NCBI RefSeq assembly: GCF_027107535.1
Contig: NZ_CP114283.1
Location: forward strand, 4,092,001-4,156,000
Length of the DNA stretch: 64,000 bases
Direction: 5' to 3'
Source: Streptomyces aurantiacus
GTDB taxonomy: Bacteria; Actinomycetota; Actinomycetes; Streptomycetales; Streptomycetaceae
In this document: piece by piece, positions 55,556 to 63,858 of the stretch
How positions within the stretch are numbered: the first letter of the stretch is position 1
Layout of the letters: each line of letters starts with the position of its first letter
Notes under the pieces: generated by a model
Seen by the model: the letters and a program-made list of their open reading frames with translations, nothing else
Databases searched by the model: none
What the model was told of the DNA's origin: nothing
Position numbers and translations under genes: made by a program

Positions 55556-55714
55556 CTAACGGTCCTGGGAGAGCTGGAGGAGCTCGGCGAAGGTACCGCC
55601 CGCGTGCACGAGGCTGTCGTAGTCGCCCTGTTCGGTGATGCGGCCCTGCTCCATGACGATGATGTCGTCCGCCACCTTCGTGTTCTCGAGCCGGTGCGTG
55701 ACGACGATCATGCC
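55556..55714 (-). pseudogene. C-terminal remnant of an ABC transporter ATPase
   Basis: The last 52 codons of an ABC exporter's ATPase survive. They contain the H-loop in GMIVVTHRLENTKVADDI, then IIVMEQGRITEQGDYDSLV and GGTFAELLQLSQDR with a TAG stop. Upstream in frame the sequence turns into low-complexity Pro/Arg codons with no Walker or signature motifs, so the rest of the gene has been lost. The remnant's terminator hairpin is intact. It lies about 380 bp from the initiator tRNA. Confidence 0.85.
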
Positions 55715-56093
55715 CTGAGTACGTGAGCTCGGCGGGCGGTGGTGGGGGAGGCGGCACGGCCTGCGTGCCCTGGGCGTCGGCTGAAGTCAACGGCGTATCT
55801 CCTGCACGGTGGATGCCATCGGATGGGTCACCGGAGTCAACGGCGAGGGAGACGGGATCGAACACACGTGTTTGAGCCGGATCGGATTCCGTGCCGGGTC
55901 ACGGCGCATGCCGAGTGCCTGATGCATCCACCCTTGGCGCACGGCGGTGGCCTCCACGCAGGGTTTGGCCGAAAGGGCCCGTTCGTCCCTTTGTCGGCGA
56001 CCAGCGGGCTCCCTCGTGCCGATGGGTAGAACCCCGACGCACGAGAGGGTGGTCTCCGGGGCCTCCGTGATGGCGTACGGTGGAGGACATCGC
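55715..56093. other. Spacer between ABC remnant and tRNA gene
   Basis: No gene seen. The 11-mer AGTCAACGGCG occurs at 55785-55795 and 55835-55845, 50 bp apart. The tRNA promoter should lie in the last 60 bases. Confidence 0.45.
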
Positions 56094-56167
56094 CGCGGGG
56101 TGGAGCAGCTCGGTAGCTCGCTGGGCTCATAACCCAGAGGTCGCAGGTTCAAATCCTGTCCCCGCTA
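56094..56167 (+). tRNA. Initiator tRNA-fMet (CAU)
   Basis: A 74-nt cloverleaf without encoded CCA. The acceptor arm 56094-56100 pairs with 56160-56165 but leaves the first pair (C1:U72) unpaired. The anticodon stem ends in three consecutive G:C pairs (CTGGG/CCCAG) around CTCATAA, anticodon CAT at 56128-56130. The T-loop is TTCAAAT. The mismatched first pair and the GGG/CCC stem mark the initiator rather than elongator methionine tRNA. A perfect terminator follows. Confidence 0.97.
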
Positions 56168-56177
56168 CTGCGTGAGA

Positions 56178-56209
56178 GGGCCCGGATCCTTTTGGATCCG
56201 GGCCCTTTT
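56178..56209 (+). terminator. Rho-independent terminator of the tRNA gene
   Basis: Perfect 12-bp arms GGGCCCGGATCC and GGATCCGGGCCC with a TTTT loop, followed by TTTT (56206-56209). Confidence 0.92.
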
Positions 56210-56280
56210 CCGTCCGGCCCCACGACGTCGCGTGATGAAGCGCGGGTACGCGACGTGCGGCTGGATCGCGTGCTGAGCAT

Positions 56281-56466
56281 TCCTCCGGCGCGTCGCTGCG
56301 GCCGATCGCCGGTGACGACGCCGGCGGCACGTACTTCCTCCGAGGAGGGACGGCCGTGCTCCACGCGTCGTCCGAGGGGACGCCGTGCTGTTCGCCGACA
56401 GTGCCGGCGAGGCGCTCAAGATCCTTGTCCGCCTGCCCTGGTGGAAGAGGTGGATCCGGCGCCGTA
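56281..56466 (+). pseudogene. Frameshifted remnant of a small protein gene (possibly SUKH/SMI1-like)
   Basis: One frame reads SLRPIAGDDAGGTYFLRGG then TAVLHASSEG. Continuing in a second frame from about 56372, the sequence reads GDAVLFADSAGEALKILVRL then PWWKRW. Joined, the two parts resemble the end of a family common in Streptomyces with the pattern PIAGD-GGTYFL-G-VLYASSEG-A-L-A-ALE-LPxW. One frameshift separates the halves, and there is no start or upstream domain. Family identity is by memory of the pattern and is uncertain. Confidence 0.45.
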
Positions 56467-56709
56467 GCCCTGGGACGACTTCCGGGTGTTCGCGGGGCCG
56501 GCGAACTCGGGGCTGCTGTCGCGGAGTCCGGTGACGGGCAGGGGTGTCGCAAGGTGTCGATGCGGGCAGTCGGTGTCGTGCGGGGGCGGGTCGATCAGGT
56601 TCCGGCGTCGGTGCTTCTGTGCGTGGGTATCTGCACTGCCGTGTACGGCGTCTGGGGGAGTTGTGAGCGCTTCTCCGCATGAGGGCCATCCTGGGGGTAC
56701 TCGTCCGGC
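56467..56709. other. Gap before the LLM oxidoreductase gene
   Basis: No further gene recognised. The promoter of the gene at 56710 is expected here, and TACTCG at 56698-56703 may be a -10-like element. Confidence 0.35.
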
Positions 56710-57714
56710 ATGACTGTCTATGGATTACACGCCTCGCACGAACAGGTCCCGCCCGCGGACCTGCTCGACGCCGTGGTGCACGCGGAGCGTGCGGGATTCA
56801 CCGCCGCCATGTGCTCGGACCACTTCTCGCCGTGGAGCGTACGACAGGGGGAGTCCGGGTTCGCCTGGTCGTGGCTCGGAGCCGCCCTCCAGGCCACCGA
56901 CGAAACGCCGTTCGGCGTCGTGAACGCGCCCGGCCAGCGCTACCACCCCGCGATCATCGCCCAGGCCGTCGCCAGCCTCGCCGCCATGTATCCCGGCAGG
57001 TTCTGGGTGGCCCTGGGCAGCGGTGAGGCCTCGAACGAGCACATCACGGGAGCGGGCTGGCCCCGCAAGGACGTCCGTACCGCGCGGCTGGGCGAGTGCG
57101 TCGACGTCATCCGCGCACTGCTTCAGGGCGAGGAGGTCAGCCACGACGGACTGGTGACCGTGGACCGGGCTCGGCTGTGGACCTTGCCGCCCGACGTACC
57201 GCCGCTGATCGGAGCCGCCTGCAGCACGGCGACCGCGGCCTGGTGTGCCGAGTGGGCGGACGGCCTGATCACGGTCAACGCCCCGCGGGAACGCCTGCGT
57301 GAGATCATCGACGCGTACCGTGACGCGGGCGGCCGAGGGCCGCTGCACCTCCAGGTCCACTTGAGCTGGGCCCCCGACGAGGACGAGGCCGGTGCGCTGG
57401 CGCACGACCAGTGGCGCACCAACGTGCATGCTCCGCCCGTCAGTTGGGATCTGGACTCGGCGGACCTGTTCGACATCGTCAGTGAACACGTCAGCTTCGA
57501 TCAGGTGGCGCAGACGGTCAACATCTCGTCCGACCTGGGCCGGCACACGGCCTGGCTGCAGGAGTACGCCGAACTCGGCTTCGACGCTGTGATGCTCCAC
57601 CACGTGGGCCGCGAACAGGGCCCGTTCATCGACGCGTTCGGGGCCGAGGTACTGCCGCGCCTCGACGTCACCCGTCCTGTGCCCGCCACGGCGAAGGAGT
57701 ACCGATGCGTCTGA
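56710..57714 (+). CDS. LLM-class flavin-dependent oxidoreductase
   Basis: A 334-residue TIM-barrel protein of the luciferase-like monooxygenase class. Landmarks: LYGLHAS-type first strand (here VYGLHASHEQVPPADLLD), HAERAGFTAAMCSDHFSPW, QAVASLAAMYPGRFWVALGSGEASNEHITG, and AAWCAEWADGLITVN. The pattern fits the TIGR03885/TIGR03557 groups, close to F420-dependent glucose-6-phosphate dehydrogenase. Whether it uses FMN or F420 cannot be decided by eye. Its last 10 bases overlap the start of a GH13 gene, whose ribosome-binding site GAAGGAG lies inside this gene. The substrate is unknown, but tight coupling to a sugar enzyme is notable. Confidence 0.88.
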   Translation: MTVYGLHASHEQVPPADLLDAVVHAERAGFTAAMCSDHFSPWSVRQGESGFAWSWLGAALQATDETPFGVVNAPGQRYHPAIIAQAVASLAAMYPGRFWVALGSGEASNEHITGAGWPRKDVRTARLGECVDVIRALLQGEEVSHDGLVTVDRARLWTLPPDVPPLIGAACSTATAAWCAEWADGLITVNAPRERLREIIDAYRDAGGRGPLHLQVHLSWAPDEDEAGALAHDQWRTNVHAPPVSWDLDSADLFDIVSEHVSFDQVAQTVNISSDLGRHTAWLQEYAELGFDAVMLHHVGREQGPFIDAFGAEVLPRLDVTRPVPATAKEYRCV

Positions 57715-59405
57715 CCCGTACGTCCGACCTGTGGTGGAAGAACGCGGTGGTGTACTGCCTGGACGTCGAGACGTACCAGGACGGGAACGGCGACGGGACC
57801 GGTGACTTCGCGGGCCTCACACAGCGCATCGACCATCTGGTGCGTCTCGGTGTGACATGCGTGTGGCTGATGCCGTTCTATCCGACGCGGGAGCGCGACG
57901 ACGGATACGACATCACGGACTTCTACGGAGTCGACCCCCGCCTGGGCACTCTCGGGGACTTCACCGAGTTCGTCCGCACCGCCCGGGACCGCGGCATCCG
58001 GGTGATCGCCGACCTGGTCGTCAACCACACCTCCGAGGAACACCCGTGGTTCCGGGATGCCCGGTCCGGCCGGGACTCCGCCCACCGTGACTGGTACGTC
58101 TGGGCGGACGAGCCGCCCGAGGACGGCCCCGAGGGCGTGGTCTTCCCCGATGCGGAGGACAGCCTGTGGGAGTACGACAAGGGCAGTGGCCAGTACTACC
58201 TCCACCGGTTCTACAAGCAGCAGCCCGACCTCAACATCGCCAACCCCGAGGTCCGCGACGAGATAGCCCGTGTCATGGGGTTCTGGACGGAGCTCGGCCT
58301 GTCCGGATTCCGGGTCGACGCCGTGCCCTTCCTGCTGGAGACGGACGGGCAGAGCGACGCTGGAGCGCTGCCCGATCCGCACGAGTACCTCGCCGATCTG
58401 CGCGCCTTCCTCGGCCGCCGCAACGGCGAGTCGATCCTGCTCGGAGAGGTCAACCTCCCCTACGACGACACCGCGCGCTTCTTCGGCGACCCCGCCTCGG
58501 GCCGTGGGGACGAGCTCACCATGTGCTTCGACTTCGTCGTGATGCAGCAGATGTACCTCTCCATGGCGCGCGAGGACGCCGGGCCGCTGGCCACCGCGCT
58601 GCGTCAGCGTCCGGCCGCCCCACGGGACGCACACTGGGCCACGGTCGTCCGCAACCACGACGAACTCACCCTCGACAAACTGAGTGACGACGAACGGGCC
58701 GAGGTGTTCGAGGCCTTCGGCCCGGACGAGGACATGCAGTTGTACGGCCGGGGACTGCGCCGCAGGCTGCCGCCCATGGTCGACGGCGACCGGCGCCGCA
58801 TCGAGCTCGCCTACAGCCTGCTCTTCACGCTGCCGGGCACCCCTGTGCTCTTCTACGGCGAGGAGATCGGGATGGGCGAGAACCTGGCTGCCGCGGGGCG
58901 CCAGGCCGTCCGCACACCCATGCAGTGGACACCGGAGGCAGGCGCGGGCTTCTCCACCGCCGGCCCGGACGCGTTGCCCAATCCACTGGCCGAAGGCGCC
59001 TTCGGATGCCAGAACGTCAACGTGTACGAGCAAAGCCGCGACCCCGGCTCGCTCCTGGGCCGTATGCGGCTCTTCATCGAGCGCTACCGGGAGGCGCCTG
59101 AACTGGCGTGGGGCGACTACCGGCTGGTGGAGACCGGGGACAGCGCGGTGCTGGCGCATGTCGGCTGCACCGCCGACGGAACGGTCCTGGCGGTGCACAA
59201 CTTCGCCGGCGTACCGGCCACCGTACGGCTGCGGCTGTCCGAGGCCGGACCTGGTGGCAGGCTGACGGATCTGCTCGACGAGGAGCACAAAGGTCTCACG
59301 GTGCCCGACGACGGCCTGGTCCGTGTCGAGCTGCCCGCCTACGGCTACCGATGGCTGCGCGTCGGTACCCCGGCCGACGATCCGGAAAGGGTCGCGGCCG
59401 ACTGA
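57705..59405 (+). CDS. GH13 alpha-amylase-family enzyme, trehalose-synthase-like
   Basis: A 566-residue cytoplasmic enzyme. The start ATG 57705 lies inside the previous gene after GAAGGAG. It begins WWKNAVVYCLDVETYQDGNG and has the four GH13 regions: DLVVNHTSEEHPW, GFRVDAVPF with nucleophile Asp205, LLGEVNLPYDD with acid/base Glu248, and VRNHDELTL with Asp319. YDITDFYGVDPRLGT and the insertion WYVWADEPPEDGPEGVVF resemble trehalose synthase/amylosucrase-like subfamilies that isomerise or hydrolyse small alpha-glucosides. There is no signal peptide. It lacks the maltokinase fusion found in some TreS. Overlap with the LLM oxidoreductase suggests a joint sugar pathway. Confidence 0.92.
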   Translation: MRLTRTSDLWWKNAVVYCLDVETYQDGNGDGTGDFAGLTQRIDHLVRLGVTCVWLMPFYPTRERDDGYDITDFYGVDPRLGTLGDFTEFVRTARDRGIRVIADLVVNHTSEEHPWFRDARSGRDSAHRDWYVWADEPPEDGPEGVVFPDAEDSLWEYDKGSGQYYLHRFYKQQPDLNIANPEVRDEIARVMGFWTELGLSGFRVDAVPFLLETDGQSDAGALPDPHEYLADLRAFLGRRNGESILLGEVNLPYDDTARFFGDPASGRGDELTMCFDFVVMQQMYLSMAREDAGPLATALRQRPAAPRDAHWATVVRNHDELTLDKLSDDERAEVFEAFGPDEDMQLYGRGLRRRLPPMVDGDRRRIELAYSLLFTLPGTPVLFYGEEIGMGENLAAAGRQAVRTPMQWTPEAGAGFSTAGPDALPNPLAEGAFGCQNVNVYEQSRDPGSLLGRMRLFIERYREAPELAWGDYRLVETGDSAVLAHVGCTADGTVLAVHNFAGVPATVRLRLSEAGPGGRLTDLLDEEHKGLTVPDDGLVRVELPAYGYRWLRVGTPADDPERVAAD

Positions 59406-59503
59406 CATGGGTCCCGTCGGCAGGGCACCGACCGGCGGTCGGCGCCAACTCGCCATGGTCCGGCGCCGGTCAGGTCCTGCTCCGGCCAGGCGGCTGCCGC
59501 TCG

Positions 59504-60157
59504 TCAGCCGCTCAGGCCCAGTTCGCCCGCGCGCATCCCGGCCTGGAATCGCGAACCCGCGTCCAGGGAGGTGAGCAGTTCGGCGACCCTGCGGCGGTAG
59601 GTGCGCAGGGACAGGCCGAGTTCGCGTGCGGCGGTCTCGTCGGTGGCGCCCGATCCCAACGCCCGCAGGACCGTACGGCTTTCGGCGTCGAGATCGGGCT
59701 GCTCGCCGCGTACGAAGGTCCTCATGTCGGTGGCCGTCTCCCAGGCGGCTTCGAACAGCGCGTGTATCCCGCCGACCAGGGCGGGCGCGGAAGCCATGGT
59801 GTACTCACGGCCGCCGGGGGTGTGCACGCCGGCGAGGATCGCGAACCGGCGGTCGATGATGATCGTCTCGTGCGGGAGCGTCGTGGCGGCGATCCGCACC
59901 CGGGCGCCCCTGCCGAGGAGGTCGGCGAGGTGCTCGCGGCTGTGCTCGTCAGCGAGCACAGCCGGGCTGTACAGCTTGCGGATCTGGTGCGTGCCACTGC
60001 TTCGCAGCCGGTCGCGGGCTGCCTGCCGGGCTCCGGGGCGGGACCAGGTGCTGAGATCGCGGGCGACACAGACGAACTCCTCCTGGACGGAGGAGAAGAG
60101 CTCGGCAGTACGCGTGAGGAGCTCCAGGTCACCGCGGATCGTCACGATCTCTGCCAC
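59504..60157 (-). CDS. TrmB/LuxR-like transcriptional regulator
   Basis: A 217-residue protein. GTG 60157 is used because CACAAT lies 6 bases upstream and there is no ribosome-binding site. ATG 60175 would add six residues. The N-terminal two-thirds is a phospholipase-D-like fold without catalytic HKD residues: KLYSPAVLADEHSREHLADL, RGARVRIAATTLPHETIIID and RRFAILAGVHT, as in TrmB-type ligand-binding domains. The C-terminus is a LuxR-type HTH: VLRALGSGATDETAARELGL then SLRTYRRRVAELL. A 10-bp-armed palindrome lies about 58 bases upstream. Confidence 0.85.
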   Translation of the reverse strand: MAEIVTIRGDLELLTRTAELFSSVQEEFVCVARDLSTWSRPGARQAARDRLRSSGTHQIRKLYSPAVLADEHSREHLADLLGRGARVRIAATTLPHETIIIDRRFAILAGVHTPGGREYTMASAPALVGGIHALFEAAWETATDMRTFVRGEQPDLDAESRTVLRALGSGATDETAARELGLSLRTYRRRVAELLTSLDAGSRFQAGMRAGELGLSG

Positions 60158-61268
60158 TCCGCCATTGTGCCCCATGGCCGCAGGCTGTCCCGGACGCGCG
60201 GCGCGACTCCGCACCGTGCAGGACGAGGTCCTGCACGCGGGCTCCCGGCAGGGTGGCGGCCGCCGATCCCGCGGGACCGCGGCCGCAGGGCGAGGAGGTC
60301 CTCGGAACCCTCGGGCTGTCGGCTCGACGCGACGGCGCTCTTCAGCGGGAGCAGACAACGGTGACCAGCGTGAAGGAGGCGAAGAAAGGTCCCTCGGAGA
60401 GTGCGGTGAACCACCGACGGCCGCTTGCCTCGCCGATGTGACCGTCCCGGATGCGACGCCAGGTGCGTGCGGTGACGGGATCATCGTCGCCCTCCGTGCC
60501 CGGGGCGCCTCCGGGACGGTCCCGTGGGCGCCCCGCGCACGTTGCAGGAGGGCCACTGACCGTCCGGTGGCCGGGCCTGCCATACTCTCGCGCAAGCGCT
60601 CTCTTCGGGCTGATCCACGCGGTGGTGTGCGTGGCCCGGGCCGGTGAAGTCTCGCTGGTGGAGCCGACGTCTGCGGGCGGGTTCCGGCGCGGGATCGGCG
60701 CGGCAAACTTGGTACACGCTGTGGTTGATTACTCAACAAGGCGTGTGGCAAGGTCACTTCACTACGGTCGGGCGTGCCGCTTCACACCGCAGGCCCGATT
60801 TCCCTCTTGCCCCCCACTTGAGTGGAGTCCGCGTGCCCCAAAGCTCGCACCCTGGCGTGGTCGGACTGCGTCCCCGCCACAGCCGTGCCCACCGCCGGGC
60901 GGAGCGGCACGACTGGGGCAATCGGCATTCCCGCAGCGTGCGGTGGCGAGAACCCCAGGGACAGGTACGACGAAGCCACGCCGCCGTGCGAGAGCTCGCG
61001 CAGGGGATGCGCGGCCGGCGGTGCGGCGGCCGCGCACCGCGTACGAACAGCGCTTGATGCCCTGTTGACCGGACGCGGCGCCATCCGTCCGGCGCGTCCG
61101 ATGACCGAAGCTCGCTGAGCGTCGCGGTCGCCGTCCTTTCCTGGGCGACTTCGGCGTCGCCTGCCCGGCATACGGCCGAAGAGCCATCGGCCGACCCCTT
61201 CAGGCGGCCTCCTGTCCGGTCGCCCTTTACCTTTGTCGCGCCACCGCTGACTGAAAGCACCCCATTCC
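60158..61268. other. 1.1-kb region without recognised genes
   Basis: Open frames exist on both strands but have low-complexity Arg/Pro/Ser composition and no domain. It holds the palindrome at 60215-60237, a weaker GTTGA-ttac-TCAAC repeat at 60724-60737 in an AT-richer patch, and presumably the promoter of the MFS gene at 61269. An unannotated small RNA cannot be excluded. Confidence 0.45.
60215..60237. promoter_or_regulatory. Perfect 10-bp-armed palindrome upstream of the TrmB/LuxR-like gene
   Basis: CGTGCAGGAC (60215-60224), spacer GAG, GTCCTGCACG (60228-60237), about 58 bases upstream of the start of the minus-strand regulator. The short spacer and long arms suit a dimeric regulator site, perhaps autoregulatory. 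A small hairpin is the alternative. Confidence 0.6.
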
Positions 61269-62549
61269 GTGACCATCTCCCTCCATGAGGGCCGACCGGC
61301 CGGTCGGCATGCAGCCGTTCCCCAGGGCAGCCTGCTCCGCCGGGTCTACGCACCCCGCGCCTTCGACGCGCTCGCCTTCTCCATGTGTACCTACGCGATG
61401 CCGCTCCTGGTGCTGGCCACCACCAACTCCGCGTCTCTGACAGGGCTGGCCTTCGCGCTCGAATGGATTCCGCGCGTGGCGGCCTTCGGCCTGGCGGGTG
61501 ATCTGGTCGACCGGTGCGGGGCGGCGATCGTCTTCTTCCTCGCCTCCCTGGCGCGGGCCCTGCTCGTGGGGGCGGGAGGAGTCGCGCTGTTCGTGCTTCC
61601 GGGCGGGACGGCAGAGACGGTCACGGTGATGGCGCTGGCCGCCGGCACAGGAGCCCTCACGCAGTTCAGCTTCATCGCCAACGAGGCCGTGGGCGCGATC
61701 GTCAGTCGGCGTACCGCAGGCCAGGCACACAAGGTGCAGGCCGTTCTGATCGGGATAGACCAGACCGCCACCCTCACCGGGCCCGCCCTGGGAGGTGTAC
61801 TGCTGCTCCTCGGACCGACCCACATGCTCGCCGTTCTGGGGGTGTTGTCCGTCCTCGCGGCCTGTCTCGCTCTGCAGACCCCGCCGACGCCGTTGCGCGC
61901 CTCGTCGAAGAACAGCGCGCGCCTGGAGGCGGGACTCAAGGTGGGCTGGAACACGCTCCGTTCCCTGCCTGTGCTGAGTTGGCTCGTGGCAGGGCTGGTC
62001 GTCTCCAACCTCGCGCTCGGGCTGTTGCACGCCGCCAGCCCGATCATCGTGATCGAGCGTTTCGGGCTGACCTCGGCAGCGGTGGGGACCCTGTGGTCGG
62101 CGGCGGCGGCTTCCACCCTCCTCGCGGTGGCCGCCTGCCGGATCGCGCTCAACAGGCTTGGCCTGTGGGGAGTCGGCGTGGTCTGCTCCACGGTCGCGGC
62201 CGCGGCTTGTCTCGCCCTGTCCCAGGCTCCCACCTACATCTCATACGTCCTGGTCATGGCGCTCTTCATGGCCGCGGACGGTGGCCTGACCGTCGTGCTA
62301 CGCACGCTTCGTTCACTCCTCATACCGCCGGCCGCGTTCGGCAGCACCCTCTCGCTGACCATCCTGCTTCTGCTGCTGCCCTTCCCGGTGGCGGGCGTCG
62401 TGGTCGCCTTGACGCCGGTGCCGGCCCTCGGTCACGCCATCCTGGTGTGCGGCGTACTGCAGGCCGTCGCCCTCGGCCTCGCCTTCCTGCGGTTGCGGGG
62501 CGATCCGGTACTCCGTGGCTCCGGAAACATGGCCCAGGCGGCCGCCTGA
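61269..62549 (+). CDS. MFS exporter
   Basis: A 426-residue protein with about twelve helices, starting at GTG 61269. The N-terminal half has RVYAPRAFDALAFSMCTYAM and PLLVLATTNSASLTGLAFALE, then WIPRVAAFGLAGDLVDRCG, the motif-A loop of the EntS/MefA-like branch. The middle has IGIDQTATLTGPALGGVLLLL. Members export siderophores, macrolides and other small molecules. No substrate-linked neighbours are present. The gene is monocistronic apart from a possible 39-codon ORF directly after it. Confidence 0.88.
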   Translation: MTISLHEGRPAGRHAAVPQGSLLRRVYAPRAFDALAFSMCTYAMPLLVLATTNSASLTGLAFALEWIPRVAAFGLAGDLVDRCGAAIVFFLASLARALLVGAGGVALFVLPGGTAETVTVMALAAGTGALTQFSFIANEAVGAIVSRRTAGQAHKVQAVLIGIDQTATLTGPALGGVLLLLGPTHMLAVLGVLSVLAACLALQTPPTPLRASSKNSARLEAGLKVGWNTLRSLPVLSWLVAGLVVSNLALGLLHAASPIIVIERFGLTSAAVGTLWSAAAASTLLAVAACRIALNRLGLWGVGVVCSTVAAAACLALSQAPTYISYVLVMALFMAADGGLTVVLRTLRSLLIPPAAFGSTLSLTILLLLLPFPVAGVVVALTPVPALGHAILVCGVLQAVALGLAFLRLRGDPVLRGSGNMAQAAA

Positions 62550-62556
62550 CGGCGAG

Positions 62557-62676
62557 ATGGCCGCGAAGTACCGCAATGCGCGGAGCAAGCACGGACGGCG
62601 AGCGGTCAAGAAGGCTTCTCGCACGAGCGCGAGGGCGGTGCGGGCCGGTAGCGGGCGGCGCCTCGCCGACCGGTGA
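62557..62676 (+). CDS. Possible 39-residue highly basic peptide
   Basis: A short ORF 7 bases after the MFS stop: MAAKYRNARSKHGRRAVKKA, then SRTSARAVRAG and SGRRLADR, ending TGA. About 40% of residues are Lys or Arg. By my count about 84% of third codon positions are G or C, as expected for a translated Streptomyces ORF. The ribosome-binding site is weak and no family is recognised. It may be a small nucleic-acid-binding peptide or chance. Confidence 0.3.
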   Translation: MAAKYRNARSKHGRRAVKKASRTSARAVRAGSGRRLADR

Positions 62677-62684
62677 CTCACCGG
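62670..62684. promoter_or_regulatory. Palindrome after the basic-peptide ORF
   Basis: CCGGTGA (62670-62676), one central base, TCACCGG (62678-62684). It lies over the end of the short ORF and 227 bases before terB. It may be a protein-binding site, and further CCGG repeats follow. Confidence 0.35.
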
Positions 62685-62910
62685 CCGGTGTATGACCGAC
62701 CGGGGCCGGTACGGGCAGTGCCGGAGGGCGACGACATGGGAAGCCCTTGGAGCGGCAGTGGATTCACCGGCCTGATCTGGATCTTTTTTACGTTACCTTT
62801 GCCATTCGGGAACCTCCGTGGCCGCGGGAGCCGTTCACCTGGCGGACCGCGAAGAAGCGTGACCGATGATCAAGACCGGACAGGCAACAGCAGAAGCCGA
62901 GGTGGCAGTA

Positions 62911-63498
62911 GTGGCGATGTGGGACCGGCTCAAGGACCAGGCCAAGAATCTCCAGCAGTCCCAGAGCGGCAGGGGAGGAGGCGGACAGGGGCACGCCCCC
63001 CACGGACAGGGACAGCGCGGTGGCCACGCACCCGGTTCGTCCTCGGGCTCGGGTGGCTCCAAGGCCCAGCTGGTCGGGCTGCTCAAGTCCCAGCTCGCGT
63101 CGGTCAAGACCGAGTTGAAGAGCGGTGCCTACCGGGACGCCAGCATGGCGATGTGCGCCCTGGTGGCCGCGGCCGACGGATATGTGGAGCAGGCTGAGCG
63201 GCAGCGCGTGGAGGAGCTGATCGTCTCCAACGAAGTCCTGCAGAACTTCCCGGCGGACCAGCTTCGCCAGGGCTTCAACCGCCACGTGGACCGGCTCGTC
63301 GCCAACTTCGAACAGGGCAAGGCCGAAGCGCTGCGGGAGATCGCCAAGGCGGCCAAGAAGCCGCAGGAGGCCCGCGCGGTCGTCCAGACGGGCATCGTGG
63401 TCGCGGGTGCGGACGGACACTTCGAGCTGTCCGAGCAGCAGGCCATCCGTGACGCCTGCGCCGCTCTCGGTCTGTCGCCCGCGGAGTTCGGCATCTGA
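62911..63498 (+). CDS. terB: TerB-family tellurite-resistance protein
   Basis: A 195-residue protein. GTG 62911 is preferred (GAGGTGG 5 bases upstream), starting MAMWDRLKDQAKNLQQ. An unusual Gly/His/Gln-rich linker (about residues 20-50) separates this from the helical TerB core: LKSGAYRDASMAMCALVAAADG, NFPADQLRQGFNRHVDRL and ARAVVQTGIVVAGADGHFEL. The AADG and GADGHFE acidic loops are the metal-binding sites of the family. TerB acts with TerC/TerD proteins in membrane-linked stress responses. Related TerB proteins usually lack the linker. Confidence 0.93.
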   Translation: MAMWDRLKDQAKNLQQSQSGRGGGGQGHAPHGQGQRGGHAPGSSSGSGGSKAQLVGLLKSQLASVKTELKSGAYRDASMAMCALVAAADGYVEQAERQRVEELIVSNEVLQNFPADQLRQGFNRHVDRLVANFEQGKAEALREIAKAAKKPQEARAVVQTGIVVAGADGHFELSEQQAIRDACAALGLSPAEFGI

Positions 63499-63858
63499 CG
63501 GATGCCGCCGCCGTCGGCTCTGCCCCTCCGCGGAGTCGACGGCCCGGATGCCGCCGCTCGACTGGCATGCCATCACCTTGCCTTGCTCCGCCTCCGTGTC
63601 CCGGGCCCCCGCCGCGGCGAGCAGGGCGGCGCGAGGCGGAGCGGAAGTCGACTGCGCGGCCGCGTGCGTGCGGGGAGGCACCGCGGGCGGGGTGCCGAGG
63701 GGGAGCCCGTGGTGCGGCGGATTCGCGGCGCGACGACGCAGCCCCATGCTCCGCGCCTCTGGTCCCGAGAACGAACTGGCCGGTATACAAGTTCAGTCAC
63801 CGTACGAGGGCGCTTCCGGCGACCTCAACGCGCCGTTCCGGACTCAGGGGGAACCTCG
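63499..63858. other. Intergenic stretch before the last gene
   Basis: No gene seen. TATACA (63784-63789), flanked by GAACT and AGTTC (63773-63777, 63790-63794), is a plausible promoter with a small inverted repeat for the gene at 63859. Confidence 0.4.

Noticed and set aside
60451..61068. 205-codon open frame in the 1.1-kb gap
   Set aside because: Random-looking composition, no domain, and overlapping equally open frames on the other strand.
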